From NCBI RefSeq assembly GCF_001613545.1, contig NZ_BDCO01000002.1, forward strand, positions 2,418,001 through 2,482,000: a stretch of DNA of 64,000 nucleotides, read 5' to 3'. Of the stretch, positions 27,290-35,477 are shown piece by piece (position 1 is the stretch's first letter; every line of letters starts with the position of its first letter). Source of the stretch: Terrimicrobium sacchariphilum (GTDB lineage: Bacteria; Verrucomicrobiota; Verrucomicrobiia; Chthoniobacterales; Terrimicrobiaceae). A model generated the notes under the pieces. That model worked only from the letters and a program-made list of their open reading frames with translations. It had not been told where the DNA came from and ran no database searches. The position numbers and the translations under genes were made by a program.

Positions 27290-28551
27290 AAACCGAGCTG
27301 ACCACACTGCCCTCCGGCCTGAGAGTGGCGACCTGTGAGATTCCGCACGCGGAAACCGCCTCCCTGGGTATCTGGGCCGACGTCGGCGGACGCCACGAGC
27401 CCGCAAAGCTGAACGGCATTTCGCATTTCATCGAGCACATGCTCTTCAAGGGCACCAAACGCCGCTCGGCCCGCCGCATCATGGAAGAGGTGGAGGGCGT
27501 CGGCGGCGACCTGAATGCCTACACCGCCGAGGAACGCACCTGCTATTATGCCGCAGCGGCGGCGGAGTTCTTCCCGCGCCTTTGCGACGTGCTAAGCGAC
27601 CTGTATCTGGACGCAAAGTTTTCGCTCACGGACATCGAGCGGGAAAGGGGAGTCATCGGGGAGGAAATCCTCATGTACCGGGATGAACCCGCCTCCTGCG
27701 TACAGGAGATGCTCAATGAGCACTACTGGCCGAATCACCCGCTGGGCCGTCCGCTCACCGGCACGCTGGAAACCATCGCAAGTTTCAAGCGCGACGACTT
27801 CCTCGACTATCGCACCTCACATTATCACGCAGGCAGCACGGTGGTTTCCGCCGCCGGCAAGCTGAAGCATGAAGAGGTCGTCGACCGGATCGCGAAACTC
27901 TTCGAGTCCATTCCCAAAAAACGCGCTACGCGCTTCTCCAAAGCACCCGAGCCGAAGGCGAAGACGCGCATCATTTCCGAAAAACGCGACACGCAGCAGA
28001 CCCAGATCGCCATCGGGTTGCCGGGGCCAAGTCACTTCGATCCCCGCCGTTATGCGGTGCAGATTTTGCATGTGATTCTGGGCGGCAACGGCAGCTCGCG
28101 ACTCTTTCAGGAGGTGCGCGAAAAGCGCGGCTTGTGCTACTCAGTCAGCACACATCCCTCGGCCTTTCACGACACGGGCATGCTCAATGTCTCGCTCGGG
28201 CTTGAGCAAAAGAACGTCGAGAAATCGCTCCGCCTCATCCTGGCGGCTTTTGAGACGATCAAGAGCAAGCCGGTCGGCGCGGCGGAACTGCGACGCGCCA
28301 AGGAGTACGCCGTCGGCACCAGCCGCATGTCGCTGGAGCGCACGTCGAACCAGAACATGCGTATTGGCGGCTCCGTGCTGGTCTATGGAAAAATCACCGA
28401 TCCCGAGGACGTGCATGCCAAGCTGCGAGCGGTGACGGCGGATGACGTGATGGCCGCGGCCCGGGATTTCCTCGATACGAGCCGGGCGACGATCGCGGTG
28501 ATCGGGCCCTCGCCGGACGACAGGAAGATTCTCAGCCTTTTCGAATCATGA
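27286..28551 (+). CDS. M16-family metallopeptidase (single domain pair, processing-peptidase type)
   Basis: A 421-residue zinc peptidase of the MPP/PepR type. The inverted zinc motif HFIEH is at residues 47-51 (HFIEHMLFKGTKRRSAR), with the distal glutamate region YTAEERTCYYAAAA downstream, and a C-terminal half with LGGNGSSRLFQEVREKRGLCYSV, typical of the family. No signal peptide, so it is likely cytoplasmic. It overlaps ispD by 4 bp and the HAD gene by 4 bp, giving one tight operon. A second, larger M16 protein is encoded at 44.8 kb. Confidence 0.93.
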   Translation: MKTELTTLPSGLRVATCEIPHAETASLGIWADVGGRHEPAKLNGISHFIEHMLFKGTKRRSARRIMEEVEGVGGDLNAYTAEERTCYYAAAAAEFFPRLCDVLSDLYLDAKFSLTDIERERGVIGEEILMYRDEPASCVQEMLNEHYWPNHPLGRPLTGTLETIASFKRDDFLDYRTSHYHAGSTVVSAAGKLKHEEVVDRIAKLFESIPKKRATRFSKAPEPKAKTRIISEKRDTQQTQIAIGLPGPSHFDPRRYAVQILHVILGGNGSSRLFQEVREKRGLCYSVSTHPSAFHDTGMLNVSLGLEQKNVEKSLRLILAAFETIKSKPVGAAELRRAKEYAVGTSRMSLERTSNQNMRIGGSVLVYGKITDPEDVHAKLRAVTADDVMAAARDFLDTSRATIAVIGPSPDDRKILSLFES

Positions 28552-29207
28552 GTGACTTTTACGCGATCTTTGACTGGGACGGCGTGGTTATTGACTCGTC
28601 CAGCGCCCACGAGCGTTCGTGGGAAATGCTGGCGGCGGAAATCAACAAGCCGCTGCCTCCGGACCACTTCAAGCGGGGTTTCGGCAAAAAGAACCAGATC
28701 ATCATCCCGACGATTCTGGACTGGAGCCACGACGAGGCGGAGATCATCGCGCTGGGTGATCGCAAGGAGGAGCTGTATCGCGATATCGTTCGCGACGAGG
28801 GCGTGGAGATCCTGCCGGGTGCGGTGGAGATGTTTCAGGCGCTCAAGGCTGCGGGAATTCCTCGCGCCATCGGATCATCGACGCCGCGCGGCAACCTCGA
28901 CGCCATCTTTGCCTCGACGGGGCTGGATCAGTATTTCGACGCCGTGGTTTGCGGCGATGATGTGGTCCATGGCAAACCCGCGCCCGATGTGTTCCTGAAA
29001 GGAGCCGAGTTTCTGCGCGCCGACCCCGCGAAATGCGTCGTCTTTGAAGACGCGCTTTTCGGCATCGAGGCGGCGCAGCGCGCGGGCATGAAAGTCGTGG
29101 GAATCGCGACGACAAATCCGCCGGAACTCCTGTCGCACGCCGATCTGGTCGCGCCTAATCTGGCCGGTGTGACGGTTGACGATCTGCGGAAGCTCTTCGT
29201 CGCCTGA
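28548..29207 (+). CDS. HAD-family phosphatase/phosphomutase
   Basis: A 219-residue haloacid-dehalogenase protein with the catalytic DWDGVVIDS (Asp9 nucleophile, Asp11), the conserved STPRGN of motif II, GKPAPDVFL (Lys of motif III) and VVFEDALFGIEAAQRAGMKVVGI (motif IV). The helical cap of the beta-phosphoglucomutase type lies at about 15-85. The substrate cannot be told. Coupled to the M16 peptidase by an ATGA overlap. Confidence 0.9.
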   Translation: MSDFYAIFDWDGVVIDSSSAHERSWEMLAAEINKPLPPDHFKRGFGKKNQIIIPTILDWSHDEAEIIALGDRKEELYRDIVRDEGVEILPGAVEMFQALKAAGIPRAIGSSTPRGNLDAIFASTGLDQYFDAVVCGDDVVHGKPAPDVFLKGAEFLRADPAKCVVFEDALFGIEAAQRAGMKVVGIATTNPPELLSHADLVAPNLAGVTVDDLRKLFVA

Positions 29208-29255
29208 GCGGAAAGCCTCGCTTGAGTTGCGCCGGATTCCGTCCGAGGGTCCGGC

Positions 29256-29663
29256 ATGAACAGGAATATTTTATTCCGGGCTTTATGTGCGCTGATGCTG
29301 GCCGGGGCGTTTCCGGGAACGTCCTTGCGGGCGGCGGAGAAGGAAAAAGCAGGTGACACGATCCTGCTGACCATTTTCCTGAAGCACGACCAATCGAAGA
29401 GCCTCGCGGAGATTCAGAAAATCCAGGAGGAGCAGGGCTTTTATAAAGCCTTCCCTCCCGAGGGAACTCGCATCGTATCCTGGAATGTCGCGATGGGAAT
29501 CGGCCAGATCGTTACGTTGGAGGTGCCTGCCTCCAAGCTGCGGGACGTAAATGTCGCGCTGGAAAAAACGGCATGGAAGGCTTTCCGCACGGAATACTAT
29601 CCGACCTACGACCTCTATCCCATCATCAAGGACAAGCTCGCGAACCCGGCCCTCGCGAAGTAG
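29256..29663 (+). CDS. Hypothetical exported protein
   Basis: A 135-residue protein with a Sec signal peptide (MNRNILFRALCALMLAGAF...LRA, cleavage near residue 26) and a mature part of about 108 residues without cysteines. The segment ILLTIFLKHDQSKSLAEIQKIQEEQGFYKAFPPEGTR, then VSWNVAMGIGQIVTLEVPASKLRDVNVALE, suggests a small alpha/beta fold (ferredoxin-like order). I do not recognise the family. It lies 48 bp after the HAD gene and converges with a lipoprotein gene. Confidence 0.75.
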   Translation: MNRNILFRALCALMLAGAFPGTSLRAAEKEKAGDTILLTIFLKHDQSKSLAEIQKIQEEQGFYKAFPPEGTRIVSWNVAMGIGQIVTLEVPASKLRDVNVALEKTAWKAFRTEYYPTYDLYPIIKDKLANPALAK

Positions 29664-29694
29664 CCGTCCCACGAGCGCGCAAAGGCTGCCCGGA

Positions 29695-30066
29695 CTACTT
29701 GTTGGTCTGGTTCCCCTGGAACGTCTGCTGAATGTCCTTGGCGGTATCCTTGACGGCTTGACCGAAGCCCTGGAGGGCGTTCTTGGCATCGTTGAGCGCC
29801 TTGGCCAGCTTGGCGGTCTGGTACTGCTCCTTCAGCGAAGTGAGCTGATCGGAGATGGCGTCCGCCTTGGCGTCGCCGCGCTTCTGGAGCGCGGCGAGCT
29901 GGGTTTCCAATTTGGCGAAATGCTCCTCGATCAACGCCTGCTTCTTTTCGTCAGGAGTGTTTTTGAACTCCGCGATTTCGACGCGGAGCTTGTCCGCCGT
30001 GCTCTGGGCGGAATCGCATCCGGCCAGAACGAGGGCGCAGGTGAGAGCGAGGAGCGCGCGTTTCAT
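29695..30066 (-). CDS. Small helical lipoprotein
   Basis: A 123-residue protein with a type II signal peptide: [17 protein letters not shown], lipobox LAGC with the lipidated cysteine at residue 17. The rest is highly charged and helical (KLETQLAALQKRGDAKADAISDQLTSLKEQYQTAKLAKALNDAK), probably a coiled coil, ending in a Gln/Asn-rich tail. Asp follows the lipidation cysteine; in E. coli this would favour retention in the inner membrane, but that rule may not hold here. Its ATG overlaps the pgi stop codon. Function unknown. Confidence 0.8.
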   Translation of the reverse strand: MKRALLALTCALVLAGCDSAQSTADKLRVEIAEFKNTPDEKKQALIEEHFAKLETQLAALQKRGDAKADAISDQLTSLKEQYQTAKLAKALNDAKNALQGFGQAVKDTAKDIQQTFQGNQTNK

Positions 30067-31646
30067 CAGGCGAGAGAAACGGTGTCGGCACCCGGATTGG
30101 CTCCGGTTGTGTAAACGACGCCGGGCTTGTTTGCCGCGATGTGGCGGGCGACGTGGAAGACATTCTCCGCGTCGGCTCCGATCGCTGCGGCGATCTGGTC
30201 GGCGGTGAAGGCCTTGCCCTTGTTATCGGCGAGATAGGCGAGGGTCTTCGCCTGCAGCTCCAGCACGCGGGCGGCGGCTTTCTTGCCAGCCTCCACGCCG
30301 GGCTGATGGTAGGCGTTGATATTCACCAGCGTGCCGTAGAAGCCCACAGCGCGCTCGTACAGGCCGATGAGTACGCCGAGGTAAAAGGCGTTGAACTCCG
30401 GGATGCTGACGGTGATGGACTCGCGGCCCTTTTCATGGAGGGCCGTGCGGGTGCCGCGCAGGAAGCCCTGCAGGTAGTCGCCGCTTTCGACGCCGGGTTC
30501 CACCTCGAGCTGTGCGACGGGCGAGGCCTTGCGCACCTCCACAAAGGTGATGAAGAAATTGTTCACGCCGTCGCGGAGCTGCTGGACGTAGGCGTGCTGG
30601 TCGGTCGAGCCCTTGTTGCCGTAGACGGCGATGCCCTGGTTGACCACGTTGCCATTCAGGTCGAGCTCCTTGCCGAGGGACTCCATGACGAGCTGCTGGA
30701 GGTAGCGGCTGAAGAGGAGGAGGCGATCCTTGTACGGGAGGACGACCATGTCCTTCGCGCCGCGGCCGCCGCCCGCGTGCCACCACATGAGGGCGAGCAG
30801 GAGCGAGGCGTTCTTCGAAAGATCATCCGTGCGGGTCTTGGCGTCGATCGCCTTGGCTCCGGCGAGGAAGGCCTCGACATCGAGACCCTGGAGGGCCATC
30901 GGGAGCAGACCGACCGCGCTCATGACGGAGGTGCGTCCGCCGACCCAATCCCACATCGGGAAGCGCTTCAGCCAGCCTTCCGCCGTGGCGACCTTGTCGA
31001 GTTCGCTGCCTTCACCGGTGACGGCGACAAAATGCTTCGGGAAATCGAGCCCGGCCTTCTTGATCGCATCCTGCGCGACGAGCATGCCGTTGCGGGATTC
31101 CTTGGTGCCGCCGCTCTTCGAGACGACAGCGACGAGGGTGGTCTCGAGCTTTTTGCCGAGCTGCTCGACGACCTTTTCCATGCCGTCGGGGTCGGTGTTG
31201 TCAAAGAAATGAACCGCGATCGGGTCCTTGGACGACCAGAGGCTGTCCGCCACGAGCTGCGGGCCGAGGGCGGAACCGCCGATGCCGACGAGGAGGAGGT
31301 CGGTGAACTTCTTGCCCGTCGAGGAAAGGATCTTGCCGGAGTGAACGTCGGCGGCGAAGCCGAGGATGGCGGCCTTGGTGTTCTCAATCTCATCGGCCAA
31401 CTCCTTCGTCGGGGCGAGGCTGGAGTCCCGGAGCCAGTAGTGGCCGACCATGCGGTGCTCGTCCGGGTTGGCGATGGCTCCCTTTTCCAGGGCGAGCATC
31501 TGGGTTACGGCGTTCTTCGCCGCCTCGGCCTTGCTGCTGAGGAAATCATCCGCAAAATCCATCCGGCTGATGTCGAGCGACACGCCGAGGTCGTCGTAAC
31601 GGAGGAAATGAGACTGAAACCGATTCCAAAGGGAGATTGAGCTCAT
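30066..31646 (-). CDS. pgi: Glucose-6-phosphate isomerase
   Basis: Interconverts glucose 6-phosphate and fructose 6-phosphate. From the ATG at 31646 ([17 protein letters not shown]) the protein has 526 residues. It contains [26 protein letters not shown] (phosphate loop), [16 protein letters not shown] and [12 protein letters not shown], all in the PGI fold. An upstream in-frame ATG would add 18 residues with no family match. It diverges from tsaE, leaving only 29 bp between starts. Confidence 0.94.
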   Translation of the reverse strand: MSSISLWNRFQSHFLRYDDLGVSLDISRMDFADDFLSSKAEAAKNAVTQMLALEKGAIANPDEHRMVGHYWLRDSSLAPTKELADEIENTKAAILGFAADVHSGKILSSTGKKFTDLLLVGIGGSALGPQLVADSLWSSKDPIAVHFFDNTDPDGMEKVVEQLGKKLETTLVAVVSKSGGTKESRNGMLVAQDAIKKAGLDFPKHFVAVTGEGSELDKVATAEGWLKRFPMWDWVGGRTSVMSAVGLLPMALQGLDVEAFLAGAKAIDAKTRTDDLSKNASLLLALMWWHAGGGRGAKDMVVLPYKDRLLLFSRYLQQLVMESLGKELDLNGNVVNQGIAVYGNKGSTDQHAYVQQLRDGVNNFFITFVEVRKASPVAQLEVEPGVESGDYLQGFLRGTRTALHEKGRESITVSIPEFNAFYLGVLIGLYERAVGFYGTLVNINAYHQPGVEAGKKAAARVLELQAKTLAYLADNKGKAFTADQIAAAIGADAENVFHVARHIAANKPGVVYTTGANPGADTVSLA

Positions 31647-31675
31647 GGGTCGGAGCGAACTAGATTCGCCGCGGC

Positions 31676-32128
31676 ATGGCAAACCGAAAACTGTTACCAA
31701 CCCGTCTTCTCTCGGAGGAAGGCGCGATCTGTCGCACCGAGGCGGAAATGATTTCTCTCGGCGAGGAAGTCGGCCGTTTGCTGGGCCTTGGCGACGTCGT
31801 GAGCCTGGAAGGCCCCCTTGGAGCGGGAAAGACGCAGTTTTCCAAGGGCCTCGCAGCGGGTTTGGAAAGCCGGGCCGAGGTATCGAGTCCGACCTTTGCC
31901 CTGGTGCATGAATACGATGGCGGCAGGGTGCCGGTGGCGCACTTTGACTTTTACCGGCTGGAGTCTGCCGACGAACTCCTCACGACCGGTTATGACGATA
32001 ATGTCGCGGAAGGCGTGACGATCGTGGAGTGGGGGAATAAGTTCCCCGAGGTGCTCCCTGCGTCTGCGCTTCGTTTTGTTTTTGAGGTTGTCGATCCGTC
32101 CACCCGTGTCGTGAGGCTGGTGTCATGA
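31676..32128 (+). CDS. tsaE: tRNA threonylcarbamoyladenosine biosynthesis ATPase TsaE
   Basis: TsaE works with TsaB and TsaD in making t6A37 on tRNAs that read ANN codons. The 150-residue protein has Walker [17 protein letters not shown], then [23 protein letters not shown] and [14 protein letters not shown], typical of TsaE. The first 25 residues are not conserved in the family, so a later start is possible. It overlaps tsaB by 4 bp, a pairing that supports both assignments. Confidence 0.93.
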   Translation: MANRKLLPTRLLSEEGAICRTEAEMISLGEEVGRLLGLGDVVSLEGPLGAGKTQFSKGLAAGLESRAEVSSPTFALVHEYDGGRVPVAHFDFYRLESADELLTTGYDDNVAEGVTIVEWGNKFPEVLPASALRFVFEVVDPSTRVVRLVS

Positions 32129-32712
32129 TTCTGGCCATCGAAAGCTCGGGTCCGGTCGGCGGGGCGGCTCTCGTGGAGGGTGATGCCGTTATTGCGGAGC
32201 GATTGGTCGACGCGCCACGCGGTCGAGGCACGGCCCTCGTCGGGCTGGTTTCTGAATTACTAGCCATGGCTCCGGGACTTGAGCGTGTCGTCGTCGGGAT
32301 CGGACCGGGCAGCTATAATGGCATTCGTGGAGCACTCGCCCTGGGGTGGGGAATCGCCGCCGCTCGCCAGGTTCCGCTCATCGGTCTTTCCTCGCTTCTC
32401 GGTTTTTCCGACGAGCGATATGCCGCCGCAGGCGATGCCCGCCGGGGCCAATATTACTGGGCGCGGGTGGAGAATGGGCGGTTCATTGAGGAACCGGCGA
32501 TTTTTGAAAAGGACGACTTTGAACGCAAAGTCTCGGAAGCGGCACGATTGCCGATCTTCCTGCCATCTCCGATCGAAGGAGTAGAGGGAACCGTCCAAGC
32601 AGCCTCCGCTGCGATTCTCGCCCGGCGCGGGGTATTCGCCGACCCGGTGCCGGGGGTGCCGGAACCACTCTATCTGAAGCCCGCCTTTATCAATCTGCCG
32701 GGTAAAAAATAG
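32125..32712 (+). CDS. tsaB: tRNA threonylcarbamoyladenosine biosynthesis protein TsaB
   Basis: A 195-residue protein of the ASKHA fold, scaffold of the t6A complex. [19 protein letters not shown] and VVVGIGPGSYNGIRGALALGWGIA are the TsaB landmarks, and LYLKPAFIN near the C-terminus fits the family. Slightly shorter than E. coli TsaB (231 residues). tsaD is not in the window. tRNA-Leu follows 46 bp downstream. Confidence 0.9.
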   Translation: MILAIESSGPVGGAALVEGDAVIAERLVDAPRGRGTALVGLVSELLAMAPGLERVVVGIGPGSYNGIRGALALGWGIAAARQVPLIGLSSLLGFSDERYAAAGDARRGQYYWARVENGRFIEEPAIFEKDDFERKVSEAARLPIFLPSPIEGVEGTVQAASAAILARRGVFADPVPGVPEPLYLKPAFINLPGKK

Positions 32713-32758
32713 CGCTTCCCGTTTTCGCAGAGTCGGCTACATTCCTCAGTCCACCCAA

Positions 32759-32841
32759 GCCGGCGTGGCGGAACTGGCAGACGCGCACGACTCAAAATCG
32801 TGTTCCTTTCAGGAGTGTGGGTTCGATCCCCTCCGCCGGCA
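32759..32841 (+). tRNA. tRNA-Leu (anticodon CAA)
   Basis: The cloverleaf is readable: acceptor GCCGGCG / CGCCGGC with discriminator A, D arm GCG...CGC containing the GG of the loop, anticodon stem CACGA / TCGTG with loop CTCAAAA (anticodon CAA at 34-36), a class II long variable arm (TCCT-TTC-AGGA), and the T loop TTCGATC. The T stem GTGGG / CCCTC has one T-T mismatch. CCA is not encoded. Confidence 0.93.
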
Positions 32842-33039
32842 GTGGCTTATCTGCAATTTCCAAGACGATCTGGAAGATAGCCGGGGTGCGAGACTCTTCG
32901 ACCCAGCCATTGATGGGAATTTTCAGATGGGGATAAGTCGATAACTGGGGAGGAGATGCTGGGGACCTGTGCGGCGTTTGCAGAGGGTTCAAGCAGTTGA
33001 AAATACTCCGTTGGATCTGCGATCTGGGTGAATCGCGGG

Positions 33040-34317
33040 CTAGAGTGCTTTTTTTCGTCTGTATCCCGACCAGGAGCGGCGGATGACATACCATCCTCCA
33101 ATGAGCAAACTTATGCCAAAGAGCGCGGAGCTATTTGGCTCCGGCACGGTATTGAAGCCGACATAGCCATCCTGAAGATTGAAGGCGACATCCTTTCCGA
33201 AGAATGCGGTGATCCCGGTGTTTACATAGAGGGCGGGCGAGTCGATGACGTTTTGGGTCGAGAGTCCGATGGAGTTTAGGCCAGAGACGTTTCCGACCGG
33301 AGTATCCAGAATGGTCGAGTCATTCGATGCCTCGTAGGGTTGGCCGATCAGGGAAAAGGAACCGCCGTTGGCCAGTGCATCGGCCAAGGCTTGAGAGACA
33401 TCGGAGTAGTCACCTGCGTCGGCTCCGACCGGATGGATCTCGGTATTGGGTGCTCCGGTGTCGTACACGATGCCGATGTTGGTAAAGGTCAGCGGAGTAC
33501 CATCGGTGGGACTGGTCGAGATAGAGGTCGTTCCGTTCGAAAGGATTTCTTCATATACCTTCTGGCCTGAGTTGAGGAATGTTTCGCCAGACGGGGTTAC
33601 CATCTTTGCGGTGGCATCCCAATGAGATGCCTCCAATTGATTCGTTGTGAGTCCGACCTGAACCCAACCCGTTCCGATCAGGCCTTTGCCGACACCCGAC
33701 GCAGGGACATCTCCCAGGTGAATAACAAAACCAGCATTCGCGGAATTGCCGAATTGCGGAATCAAGGCAAAGAGAGAGACCGGGTTCGGGGTGTTTGCGG
33801 TGGAGGGGAGTGATCCGAGTCCCATGCCAAAGTCCCCGTAGAAATACTTTTCCAAGGGTGCTTCGTTGGGAAGTCGTTCTGTCCACTGGTTGATGGACTT
33901 GTCGGGGTGGGTCGGATTCGAAGCGCTTGAGATCAAGCCGATATTGGACTGGAGGGAGGCAGGGGCACCTCCGTCCGTGACCTCGAAGGTGACCGAGGTA
34001 TTGCTCAGATGAGCGCTCAGTTCGTTCCCGCTCGCATAGCTGAGAGAGTATTCACCCTGGGTATTTTCCGTGGCGCTGTAAGGAAAGGCAAAAAAGCCGG
34101 TTCCCCCTGTATCAAACTCGTACATCCGCCAGGGGGTGTTGGAGCCATCGGTCACCGATCCCACCTGAAGGTTTATGCCCACCTTGTATTGAGGTGCGTC
34201 CTCAGAGCCGACATTGAAAATATAGAGAGGAATGCGGAACGGCGTGAATTCCTGGGCCTGCGCCCTGAGTCCGAACAACCCAACTGCCATAATGAAAAGG
34301 CAAACCCTGAGAATCAT
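33040..34317 (-). CDS. PEP-CTERM protein resembling a pepsin-type aspartic protease
   Basis: A 425-residue exported protein. It has a signal peptide (MILRVCLFIMAVGLFGLRAQA) and a C-terminal PEP-CTERM sorting tail: VPEP at 391-394, a hydrophobic helix about 398-412, then basic residues (RRSW...YRRKKAL). Between them are two DTG triads, FDTGGTGF (Asp69) and YDTGAPNTEI (Asp286), each after hydrophobic strands. Other parts also follow the pepsin order: SLSYASGNELSAHL (flap-like, Tyr94), GMGLGSLP near 164-171, and FFGKDVAFNLQDGYVGF near 372-388, like the C-terminal strand of family A1. I infer a two-lobed aspartic protease or a relative, anchored or sorted by an exosortase. Activity is not proven. 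It is a single gene. Confidence 0.75.
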   Translation of the reverse strand: MILRVCLFIMAVGLFGLRAQAQEFTPFRIPLYIFNVGSEDAPQYKVGINLQVGSVTDGSNTPWRMYEFDTGGTGFFAFPYSATENTQGEYSLSYASGNELSAHLSNTSVTFEVTDGGAPASLQSNIGLISSASNPTHPDKSINQWTERLPNEAPLEKYFYGDFGMGLGSLPSTANTPNPVSLFALIPQFGNSANAGFVIHLGDVPASGVGKGLIGTGWVQVGLTTNQLEASHWDATAKMVTPSGETFLNSGQKVYEEILSNGTTSISTSPTDGTPLTFTNIGIVYDTGAPNTEIHPVGADAGDYSDVSQALADALANGGSFSLIGQPYEASNDSTILDTPVGNVSGLNSIGLSTQNVIDSPALYVNTGITAFFGKDVAFNLQDGYVGFNTVPEPNSSALFGISLLIGGWYVIRRSWSGYRRKKAL

Positions 34318-34625
34318 TTGATTCCCGTATCAAAGTCCTTCCAGGTGTCAAGATGGCGCGAGGGGGAGCGGAAATGGTGAAACGTGTCCCATTTATCGGC
34401 GATGCAAGGTCTGCGACGGGATGGGAGGGACAGCATTTACTCGTATTATCATGTTGATCATATGGGGCTTGAACGCAGCGTGCATCCGGTTTATTCATCC
34501 ACGGCCTCCAGTCTTGGGAGGCCTGTTGTCAGGGCAGAGGATTATTTTCATAAGGACCTTAAGCCGCTTGACAATTGGCAAGATGCTGCCAAGCTCACCG
34601 ATTCCACTTTTTGACTTTTTAAGAT
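34318..34625. other. Divergent intergenic region between the PEP-CTERM gene and rpmH
   Basis: 308 bp without a supported gene. It holds a perfect 7-bp inverted repeat GGCCTCC-AGTCTTG-GGAGGCC (34503-34523) with no T-run, and a TTGACA hexamer at 34568-34573 that could be the -35 element of the rpmH promoter, though no good -10 is placed 16-18 bp from it. Promoters for both flanking genes must lie here. Confidence 0.45.
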
Positions 34626-34799
34626 ATGAAGCGCACCTATCAACCCAGCAAACGTACGCGCAAGCGCCAGTTCGGCTTCCGCGCGCGGATGAAGACCAAA
34701 AGCGGCCGCGCAATCCTGAGCCGTCGTCGTCAGCGTGGACGTAAGCGCCTGCTGCCGAAGGGTGTTGAAGTCCATTACGCCCGTCACACCGAAGCCTAA
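34626..34799 (+). CDS. rpmH: 50S ribosomal protein L34
   Basis: A 57-residue, very basic protein: [20 protein letters not shown], then [22 protein letters not shown], the invariant L34 pattern, followed by a C-terminal extension of about 12 residues ([15 protein letters not shown]) beyond the usual 44-46. That extension lies in the part shared with the possible start of rnpA. First gene of the rpmH-rnpA-yidD-yidC-khpB cluster. Confidence 0.97.
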   Translation: MKRTYQPSKRTRKRQFGFRARMKTKSGRAILSRRRQRGRKRLLPKGVEVHYARHTEA

Positions 34800-35181
34800 C
34801 CGGCTTCGGTTTCCTCGAGCGGCCCGACTGCGAACCAGTCGGGAATTTGCGCTCGTCCGCAAACAGGGCCGAACCGCCCAAGGCCGTCTCCTCCGCATCA
34901 GCGTGGTGCGCATGGAGGAGGACAGTCAGCCTGCGCGGTTCGGCATTATTACGTCCCGCAAAGTTGGCGGGGCGGTAGATCGCAATCATACGCGGCGGAG
35001 GCTGCGCGAGTTGTGCCGTTTGTCGCGTCCGGAAGTCATTGCCGGATGGCTGGTTGTGGTCGTCGCAAAGTCCCATGCTGCAAGCGCTTCGTTTTCCGAG
35101 TTGCGCGAGGAATGGTTGCAACTGGCACGACGTCTCTCTATCGTGCCCCGCTTCGATGATCGCACGGAGAAATCCAACTAA
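34735..35181 (+). CDS. rnpA: Ribonuclease P protein component
   Basis: The protein part of RNase P, which matures tRNA 5' ends. [23 protein letters not shown] and the RNR motif [14 protein letters not shown] are diagnostic. The only ATG in frame is at 34735, which gives 148 residues and a 65-bp overlap with rpmH in another frame; GTG at 34762 or TTG at 34765 would give about 138 residues and still overlap rpmH. No start codon of any usual kind lies between the rpmH stop and the conserved domain, so some overlap is forced. Such nesting is known in Thermus. Confidence 0.9.
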   Translation: MDVSACCRRVLKSITPVTPKPNRLRFPRAARLRTSREFALVRKQGRTAQGRLLRISVVRMEEDSQPARFGIITSRKVGGAVDRNHTRRRLRELCRLSRPEVIAGWLVVVVAKSHAASASFSELREEWLQLARRLSIVPRFDDRTEKSN

Positions 35182-35228
35182 ACGGCAGACCGAAAGTCAG
35201 TGGCTTCCGGGCATGCCGTATTAACCGG

Positions 35229-35477
35229 ATGAAGGCGGTCGTCGTATTCCTGATCTATACCTATCGCTGGACACTCAAGCCGGCTCTGCACGTGATTTGC
35301 GGACCCGGTTGCGGCTGCCGGTACGAGCCGACCTGCTCCCAGTACGCCCTCGACGCTGTGCGCGAGCATGGCGCATGGAAAGGCTCCTGGCTGGCCATGA
35401 AACGTCTCACGCGATGCCATCCCTGGGGTGGCGCCGGGTATGATCCCGTTCCCAAAATGTTTAAACCGCACTGTTAA
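35229..35477 (+). CDS. yidD: Membrane protein insertion efficiency factor YidD
   Basis: An 82-residue protein with the YidD signature: [10 protein letters not shown], then [48 protein letters not shown]. Its cysteines and the N-terminal amphipathic helix fit the family, which supports insertion of membrane proteins with YidC. It ends directly before the yidC start codon. Confidence 0.95.
   Translation: MKAVVVFLIYTYRWTLKPALHVICGPGCGCRYEPTCSQYALDAVREHGAWKGSWLAMKRLTRCHPWGGAGYDPVPKMFKPHC

Noticed and set aside
34318-34625. Chromosomal origin near rpmH-rnpA-yidC
   Set aside because: This gene cluster is often near oriC, but there is no dnaA or dnaN gene, and I see no cluster of TTATCCACA-like boxes, only loose near-matches.
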